This document shows positions 34,419 through 44,700 of a stretch of DNA of 64,000 bases, in pieces; the stretch's first letter is position 1; each line of letters starts with the position of its first letter. The notes beneath the pieces are model-generated. The model ran no database searches, was not told the DNA's origin, and saw only the letters and a program-made list of their open reading frames with translations. Source of the DNA: Metaphire vulgaris (taxonomy: Eukaryota; Annelida; Clitellata; Crassiclitellata; Megascolecidae); NCBI GenBank assembly GCA_018105865.1, contig CM030862.1, forward strand, positions 11,117,806 to 11,181,805, written 5' to 3'. Both the position numbers and the translations under genes were made by a program.

Positions 34419-36793
34419 TTAATGTACTGATTAATGTGGTAACTTGTTCAAACGAACTGCATGAACACATGTTATGCAGTAAGAGTTTTTATAGACTGAT
34501 TGAAGTTGACTCTAGTTTGGAAAATTTCAGGATGTCTTTGTTGTTAATTTTATTCATAGCATGTTGAGAAAGTAGCCTCGCTATATTTGGTTGCCTTGTT
34601 TACGAGTTATTTCCTGTTGCAGTGAACACTTCGATGTTGTCGACCGAATCCGCAGCAGTCAGTGGAAAGGAATCGACTGCAATGAATCTCAAGATGCCGA
34701 GCCTTTTGAAGATCCGGGACATCCCGCCGCCTCAGCAGACGATGTCGCACGTGACTTCGCGCCAGAACCTGTTGCCACCGCACGTCAGGCAGACGCACCA
34801 CGGAGGCGCCCCTTCCTTTTCCGGCCACGACGGCCGAGGAGGCTCGAAGCCCGCGGTCGCAGGCGGCGGAATACTCGTCCGCAAGAACGAAATCCCCGTA
34901 AACAGGCTGGCTCCCGGAGCGTACGTCGGGGGACCTGTTTACGGCGAATCCCAGGATTACGGCAAACCGGTTCTCGTGCCTGGCAAGTCTCACCATTTGA
35001 AGCATATGGAATCGCAGCAGCAGCAGCTCCATCTGAAGCATGCTCACGGAATGAAGACAACAAATTTTGGCCCGGTCGTCAAGGTCTCCGGCCATTCGCG
35101 GAATTTCGGGGTGCAGCCCGTCGCCGTAAAGCAGGTCGCTTCTTCTGCCGTCGGGGCCCATCATTGCGGCGACGCGGTTCTGTCTCTCCGTCGAGGAACG
35201 GTCGCGCACCGACTGCCCTCTGGTGCCTCGTTGGGCCTGAGCGTCGGAAGAGGCATGTTTGGTAGCGTCGGTCTAGCCAAGGACAACAACAAAATGTCCT
35301 TGCTGATTTCATCGGCCGCGTCGTCGCCGAGAACTCAGCCGGCCCCCGTTCGCAGCGTGCCTTACGGACTTCAGTCGCCTGTTTCTTCGTCGTCTTCGGT
35401 CTCGATATCGTCTTCGTCACATTCCGTGGATCGTCTTGTGATAAAATCTTTGAGGCCTTCCTCCGTCGTTCAGTCGTCGCCGTTCGAGTACGACCCCGCT
35501 GCCTACGACGCCTCTCCGATCTCGTTGGTCACGAGCTCCGAACATCAGCAGCAGCAGGCGGCTCTCAACTCCTCGTCGAGCGACGGACCGATGGACATGA
35601 GCCGGAGTTCGAAAAAGTTGATCGGCAGCGACCAGCCGACGGACATGTCTCGATCTTTTAAGCCGGAGCAGAACGAGCGATCGGATGGAAAATTCCATTC
35701 GACGCTTCGTTTGCAAATGCACGGCGGTAGCAGTGGTGGTGGTGGTGGTGGTACATCTCGAAGTGTCTGGCAGGATCTTGATATGTCGTCAATGTCTGAT
35801 TGGAAAGATGTGAGAATATTGATTATTATAATGAATTCACTAATTAATTCTGTACATCTTCTACAAACTCGGTCAGAACATTTAACGTCACTGATATGTT
35901 CGCTCCTGTTACATTAATTTGTCCATGTCATTAATGGGTTTGATTATCCAGTGTTTTTAGAACGTAATATTTATTTAAAGTTATTCTTTGGTAGTTCCCA
36001 TGTTGTCTGTAATGCCTTATACAAATGCACTAGTGTATATATGCGTGCGCACATGTGTGTGCATGCTATTGTACTATAGGCATTATGATAATGGTGCCAT
36101 GAAAGTTGATTGTTTGATTTAACTATTGACTGATTTAATTATTTATGTATTTATATTCAGGATAATGTTAGAATTGAGTCCAGAAATGACGGTAGAAGTT
36201 CGAGTTCTGCTGATTTGTCAAGAACTAAGGTTCAGGTCTCACCTTCAGTTCAAAGCATGGACCAGAATGAAAACAACACAGGTGAGGTTGCGCCTCGTGA
36301 TTCAAAGTATACCTGCATAATGATTACATGCTGTAGCACAGCAATGGCTTTATTATATGAGATCGTATTTTCTTATATTTGAAATTAACTGCAATGGTAG
36401 ATGCAACAAACCTTTACTTTACCCTGCGACTCCAATGCTAGGAGTGCCTCTGAGTAGAAATAGAAGAGGCACTATACAAATGTCACATTACATTACATTA
36501 CATTTGGTTGTTTCAGATGCTGCCAACGGAATCAAGACAAAGGTGGATCTGAATGAAAATTCACATTGTGCGTGTGTCAACTGTGGCAAGCTGTGTGACA
36601 CCATGCTTGAAGGCTCCTACTGCAGTGATGTCTGCATGGATCAGTGCGTTAAAAAGTGAGTTGTATGAGTTCTTTGGCATTCTCAATTACTGCAAGTACA
36701 GCTACTTAGCTTGCATTTGACTAGGTGGGCAAATGTGATAGTGGGTGATGTGTGTGTGTACATGTATTCATGTAGTTTATTTGTATTGATTTA

Positions 36794-36831
<38 letters not shown>

Positions 36832-39011
36832 TGTCTGCGGTTTGCATTTGCACACTTTCATTTGGGATTATGGTCATGGGTGTTAAGATGTTTGACTTTT
36901 GAAGAGATGAAAATCAATGTGATGAATAGTTAAAGTGTATTTTATATTTTTAATGGTCCAATTTTCAATGGTCTATATTTTGCAAACAAAACATGACTGT
37001 CTAGAGAAAGAAATAATACAAGGCACAATGCCAGGATCACGAAAAAGAGGTATATCAAGAAAAAGTGGGAAGACCACATAAAAGAATGGACAGGACTCAC
37101 TATAGAGCAGGCAACAAGAACAGCAGAAGACCATAAGCACATGGAAGAAGGCGGTCGACAATGCAGCCAATCTTTGGAGCGAAGACAGTTAAAGCAGAAG
37201 ATGAGACAATGGTCCTATCACACCCTGGTCACGGTGTTGCCGCAGCAGCAGCAGACTAATTGTTCGCCCCATAAGTATCTTTGAGGAAGACTGTCTCTCA
37301 GACCTGGGTGGTGTAAAATTGGTTTGAACCTGCCATTGTCATAGCCTGTTTCTTTGTATAAGTAGAGTTGTCAGGCTTTGAATTGTTCTTACAGGAAGGC
37401 AACTGCCGGCCGTCTTGGGCGGCCATCCATTGACGGCGGAGAGGAGAAGAAGTCGAAGCGAAAGTCGACAACCGACGAGGATGTGGCCAAAAACTCGAAG
37501 CACTTCTGCCCGAGCGGTTACAGGGATGGTGACGTTCGAAAGAGCTTGAAGTCCAAATTCTCCTGGAATCACTACCTTCAGCAGGAGCGTGCCACAGCTG
37601 TACCTGCTCATGTATTTAAATGTGTAAGTTGGATTGCATTGATCAGTTTCGGACTTTGAAAATCAGTTTACGAATATGGTTTGTATTTGATAGAGAGGAC
37701 TTAGTATTTCTGTAACAATTATTGAATTTATGCATGTAAGCAGTTACACCATGATATGATTGATTTTTTTTCTTGAACATGTTTAATTTAAATGAAATTT
37801 GTTGAACTTTCTGCTGTATTGAGCCTTCTGCTAACAATATAGTTTCCCTCCATAGCTATAACTAACTTGCCTCACTGCCCAAAGGATATACCAACCTGTG
37901 CCTGACTAACGCTTCACCTGTCCATAGCTATTTTAAGATAGACTAGGCACCTGTGGTGCTACTTTCAAAAGTGCTATATCAAGGCACGAGATTTAACTTA
38001 CTGGCATTTTTATTATGACGTCTCGTGCCGTTTGAAAAGAATACGCCAGAAGAAGACTCTTAACCTGCGTCGGCGTGGTTTCGTTTTCAGCCATTTCCAG
38101 TAGTCAAGATGGGCTTTAAGGTGGGAATGAAACTCGAAGGCATCGACCCTCAACACCCGTCGCTGTACTGCGTTCTGACCGTCGCGGAGATCCGAGGATT
38201 CCGCCTGCGACTTCACTTCGACGAGTACTCCGAATGCTTCGACTTCTGGACCAACGCCGACTCGCCGTTCATATTTCCCGCGGGGTGGGTGGAAAAGAAC
38301 GGGAAGGTGCTGCAGCCACCGCTGGGTAAACGGCTTCTGCCACTTATCGATCGCTTCAGCATTTTATATTTGATTGTTGAAACAGGATAATTGCTATTTA
38401 GGTAGATGACTAATAATAGGCAGGTTTGACTGTAGTCAACTGTAGTAGACTGTAGTCGTCTGTAGTCTGCTGTGGCTTTATTACTGACATTTTTCATGTT
38501 TATGAACACCGTTTGTTTATTTCTTTTTTGATGACTAATAATAGGCAGGTTTGACTGTAGTCTGCTGTGGATTTACTCTAGATATTTTTCATGTTTATGA
38601 ACATCATTTGTTTATTTCTTTTTTGAATGATAAATAATTTGGCATGCTCTTGTGGAATTCAGTTATTGGTGCAGTGTTTCTGTTGCCTCTGTGTGTATGT
38701 TTGTATTTATTGTTTGTTGTTTTTGATGTTGGAAAGGATACACAAATGAGACATTTGAATGGAACAAATATCTGAAGGTGACTTCGTCTCAGGCAGCTCC
38801 AAAGAGTCTCTTCTCAAGCTTGCCAACAATGGTATTACTTCAGTTGATAGCGAAAATTATTGCTCGAGTATTTTGGGCTATTTTCAACTTGAATAGAACC
38901 ACTTTGCTATTTTGTTATCTTTTGTAATTGTCCTGGGCTGGATTATTATTATTGGTGATGGGAGTTCTTGAGATAATAAATACTGGTGATGACAGTGAAT
39001 TATATCTGTAA

Positions 39012-39052
<41 letters not shown>

Positions 39053-41549
39053 CGTACCGCTGGGTGGAGCTTGGTAAGGTGATGTCATTTTATAATCATC
39101 TGGTTGGACATTGCCACGTTGTACGACCACGAGATGTTTACGATTAGGAAAGACACCAAAATTCTCCCTTCATGGGGATAACCTAGTAATTTAACCCCTT
39201 AACTGGGTGCCCCGAGTAACCGCTCGTCCATTTTACATTGAGTTACAAATAGTTGCCCAGTTAAGGGGTTAAATAATTCTCGTCAAGTATACCGGGTAAA
39301 CGGTGGTAGAATTTGAAATTTTCTATTTCCCGTTTTGCAGTCGGTGACACCGAGCAGCTTCCGCATCGGCATGAAGCTCGAAGCGATCGATAAGAAGAGC
39401 ACGTCTCAGACCTGTGTTGCCACTGTGTCGGACGTTCTCGGCGACCGCGTTCTGATTCATTTTGACGGCTGGGAGGACATCTACGACTACTGGTGTGAAC
39501 TGTCATCCCCTTACATCCACCCGGTCGGATGGTGTCAGGAGATGGGAAAGCCCCTCTCGCCACCAAACGGTAAATCGATAGCAGCAGTGTTGTATTGTAT
39601 TGTACTGTATTGTATTGTTTATACATCAATCTCTTCTCTTACAAGATAGCTGTATTTGTTGCTGGATGCGGTAGTTTTAGGAGCCAGTTTTTGTTAGCCA
39701 GGTTTGAATAAAACTTGAAAATGGCGTGTGCAGTTAAATGGTCCGTGTTAATTGAAGATTCATGATATCTGAGCATGTGTTAACTGGATTTTACTGAATA
39801 TAAAGTTTTAGAAGTGAATTTTAAATGCTGTGCACTGTGTGCAGACTGTGCCGATGTTGCTGGCTTTACATGGGAAGAGTATCTCAGTACAACGAAGTCT
39901 CAGCCGGTGCCTGCCAGGGCTTTCAAACCAGTTAGTTTTATCAAATTAAACGATGAAAGTATTAAATATTAAAGCTGTGTTTTTTGCACAACATTTGTCT
40001 GTTTGCTTTGGTGCTTTTTCTTCTAAAACACCTAGCAATGTTTTCCCCTTATTTTCTGATATTTTGTTTCACTCTTGTTCACTCTGATTTATCAGCTAAA
40101 AATCTACGTAAAAGTTGAAATGTTATGAAAGTATATATCGCCTAACGATGTTTTCCCTTTATTTTCTGATATTTTGTTTTACTTTGTTCACTCTGATTTT
40201 TCAGCTAAAAATCTGTGTACAAGTTGAAATGTTATGAAGTATGTATAGTATTGTGTACATATCGCTTTCTGTCAGTTTTCTGATCTTGTTTTTTATTGTT
40301 GGAACTATTTCTTTGAGTTTCACCGCTGCACACATTGCTTGAATTCTTCTGCAGCATCCAGCTCATGGATTCGAGGCTGGCATGAAACTCGAAGTCGTGG
40401 ACAAACGGAATCCGATTCTTGTGCGGGTGGCGACGATAGCAGACGTGGAACCGTGGAGACTGAAGATTCATTTTGACGGATGGTCGGACGCGTACGACTA
40501 CTGGGTCGACGACGACCTGCCCGACCTTCATCCGGCCGGATGGTGCTACAAGACCGGTCATCATCTTACTCCGCCGCTGTGTAAGTTGTCGGGATGTTGG
40601 GTCAGAAACGAGCTCTTTGCAGCATCGATTTATGTTTGACGGTTTTTTTTACGTTTTTCAATTTCAGTTGCTCTATGATTCTCTGAGTTTGATTTTATTT
40701 TCATACATGAATTTTTCAAATAATTCCAGCACCCCTGTTGGAATCCTGGTATTGTTCTTATTTAAGATGCCACTACCAGGAGGAGGATCATCAGTGTTTA
40801 TTCTAGGTCTTCTCTGGGAGAATTCCCCCCTAAGTTTTAAATCCCCCCATTTTTTTATATGCTGGCTGAGGAATGGAAATGTTCCCCCCAAAAGTGTGGA
40901 GACTCAGACCTTGCCTTCCCCCCAAACAATTCAAAATCCCCCCCAATGTCAAGGCGGCTAGAATAAACACTGAGGATCATGATGTACAGGCCAACATAAG
41001 GCTTTTGTCTTCATACATGGTTGTTATTATTAGATCTATAATTAATAAATCAGATTGGACCTGGTTGCCTGGAAAATGCTTGAGAAAAGTGCTGCAAATC
41101 CGCTATACAGGCAAAGTTACAAATGTACGGGGTAATGGAACAGGCCAAAACAAAAAGAAGTCTATTGGCGGCAGGTAAAGAAGAGGAAGCTACAATGCTT
41201 TGGTCATGTAGTTCAACGAGACGATACACTGGAGAAGACAATCGCGCTAGGGACGGTAGAAGGCAACAAAGGGAGAGGCACACCAAGAATGGCGTGGATG
41301 AAAAACATTGCATTTGCTAGTGCATTTTCTGCACTGCTAACTTGCACTTTATAAATGTTTGTAATAATAATAATAATAATAACAGCCCCTATTCTAGCTT
41401 CAGCCGTTTTCCAATGTTTATGCAGAGGTTGCACTCATGAAAGATGAATGGGAGATGTGCTTGTTTTAACGGGATCATGTCTGTTATTTATAAAACATTT
41501 GGCAAATTGTATGTGAATGAGATAATACCAAAGACAGTATATTTGGCAA

Positions 41550-41609
<60 letters not shown>

Positions 41610-41718
41610 CGCAGACTGGACTGAAGCAACTTCTGTATGCCTACAAGAAAGCTCAAGAGAAGACTTCATGGAGACAGATGGTTCACGTCATTGCTAAGCA
41701 TCGGTGTGACAGAGGAGC

Positions 41719-41749
<31 letters not shown>

Positions 41750-44700
41750 CGATGATGACCTGGTTATTGCTTTCTTACTGACTGTTTCTTCCACACCTGC
41801 AATTAGTAAATCCTCGCCTTTTTTGCAGCGCCAGCCGAGCTCGTGTACCCACCAGCACAAGGCAACTGTCCGACGCCAGGTTGCAGCGGGATTGGACACA
41901 TAAAAGGTGCTAAATATACAGGTCATCACAGGTGAGTCGGTCGGTCACACCTTGTAAGGCTTCTTTGTTTCCTACCTTGTTTATCTGTTCTGTTTATTTT
42001 ATGAGCAAATCTCATAGGTAGTGTATCTAATAACTTTTTATCAATCTACTTCTTTTTCTGAAGCTGAAATATTATTTCGTCTAATTTTCTTTTTAGTTGA
42101 GGATATCCAACATTGTAGTAACAGATCTTTATTTATATCGTGTCAGTTTGTATGACTCTCTTTTGTCGTCTTAAGTGCCTTTGGATGTCCATATTCGACT
42201 TTAAACATGAATAAGGAATGGGCTTTGCACGATCGACTTCAGCGACTGGAAACCGAGCCAAACACTGCTCTGAAATCATTAAAGAACGTCACCAGTGCTT
42301 TGACCATTGAACAAAAGTAATTAGTTCTATTCTATATATATTCTATGTTATTAGTTGTTCTATTCTAGCCTCACTGCCGTTTGGATATATTGACCGCTGC
42401 CTGGCTGACCATTCACCTTTCCCATAGCAATTTTAAGAAAGGCTAAGAGCCTAAGAATAATCAGCTATTTTACTACTTTCCAAGGCGCCATATAAATCCG
42501 CGGGATCTTACTTACTTACTTACTTACGTATGAGGAACTGGTGATTATGCAATATATTGTATATTTTTGGTCTCCTAATACATATATGGTTTCACTTTAG
42601 TATTCTTTGGACACAAACTCGTCAAGTTTTTTTCCATGCTTGTGTTTTGGGTAGGAAGTGCCCGACGCCCGGCTGTGACGGTTCCGGCCACATAACCGGA
42701 AAGTATACTGCACACTATCGTCTTTCCGGCTGTCCGCTGGCAGACAAGAACAGGCCGATGAAACTGTCTCCGCAGGAGTTTGGCAGAGAGGCTGCGAAGG
42801 ATGAAACCTCCACTGAGGACGGGCTGAACAGTGAAGTTCCCAGTGTCGTGGAGCCGCAAGCAGAAGCGCTGCCTGTCGAAAGGGAGCGCCCGCTCTTCGG
42901 CCCCGGGTCAGGACGGGGCAGGAAAAAGTGAGAGTCGATCCTCGGTTTTGTTTCTTGCGGGGGGGGGGGGGACAAAATTTTCAGATTTTCCTCTGAATAC
43001 GTGCTGTCTTTGATATGAAACCTGTTTAGATTTGAACGTAAAGCGCCGTGGTTATTTTTCTAATTTTGCAGGCGGCAACTTTGATGTTGACTTCAATGCT
43101 TTAAAGTTTAACCAGTGCTGTTGTGAATGTCGTTCACTGATAGTGTATCGATAGTTCGTCATGTTTGTGAGCTCAGATGTGATCCTTTTCAATATCAAGC
43201 TTTCCAAGAGGCTGTTACTGGTTGTTCCATGACCATTGGTTTTCATGTGCAAATCTCAAGTCCTTTTCCAAGCAGACTTTGACTTTTAACACGTGCAGGC
43301 ATTCGGGTTTATTGACAAAATGAATTGATTCTAGTGCTGATATGATAGTTTAATCTTATATTGATGTAATTTATTGATCTAATCTTTATGTGTTGTGTAA
43401 CTTGTGTTGAATTAGGAAGAAGATCTTGCGACTGATACAGGAGCAGCAGAAGAAACTGCAGGCCAGCAGAAATAGCATTAGCATTCGTGAGTGACCAAGA
43501 ATACCTTGTTTCAATGAATTTATGCGATCAGTACGGAGATGGCTAACGACACTGTTGAACCTGCTGGCATGCTTTGCTTTGTAATGTCACTTGTTGCTGT
43601 ATATTCCTTATTGTCAACAATGTTTTCTTGGCAAATCAAGCATAGAATAGATCCAGACTGTTCCACCAAACGTAAAAATCTCGTGTCAACGAACCCTTAA
43701 ACGGGCAATTTTCAGAGACCTGACTTTTTAAAATGATGATGACGATGAAATTGAATTTTTGACTAATTTCTGAAATGCTCGGCGGGCCACATTCTGGCCC
43801 GTGGGCCACAGGTTGGACGCCCCTGGTTTACATTCAGGCGGGCCACATTCTGGCCCGTGGGCCACAGGTTGGACGCCCCTGGTTTACATTCACTGTTATT
43901 AGATGAAGCATGCCACTGATTTGGAGCACTATTGCATCACGTGACTTTAGCCCTTTATCCCCGGCAATCCGTATGACCAACGGGTCACGAAGCCAAAGAA
44001 ATATTGGCCTTACGGGGGTGCTTTTGACGGTTTCTGAAGTTTTTGTAAAGTCGTTTTTCTTCGAATCTGTTGCTAGCTTCGGTCGGTTCATCCAGCGTTC
44101 CCTACAGCAGCATTCATCAGAGTGTTTTCACGCCTTCGACCCCGACGGTCGCGGCGAAGGACCTGCCGATGACCTTGGACCAGCAGTCGAAACTGCTGCC
44201 CGGAGTCGAGCAGTACAAGGCAAACGTCATCAGCGAGTGGTCGGTCGTGCAAGTCGCCGACTTCATCAACTCTTTGCCAGGATGCACCGATCTGTCAAAG
44301 ACCTTCATGGAAGAGGTTAGTTTTTTGTTGTTGGTTTTTTTTTTTTGGGGGGGGTAATTTTTCAGAACATAATGGAAGACATATGGCTGAATTATGCTTG
44401 AATGGTACACAGATTTATACTTGAAGGGCTCGTCCATATAGTACATATGCAAAAATATCATATTTTCAACCCCCTTTCCCCGTTTGCACAACCGTACATA
44501 TGCAAAGTCTGTTGAATCCAACCTCCCCTCAGTGCATACATACTATATGGATGCACCCAAAGGAATCGTTACTTTTGAATCCTTGAGAACCTTTGCCCCA
44601 TCCACTTTTGGCTGACCATATCGTGTTCTGATGTCTTTAGTTAACTGGTGTATGTCTTTTTATGTTGTAATTCGATATTTTTGGTGGGTTATTGTTCAGT

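Noticed and set aside
34607..35420. Long minus-strand and alternative-frame ORFs opposite the second L3MBTL exon
   Set aside because: GC-rich coding exon shadows; the plus-strand frame joins exactly in phase with exons on both sides.
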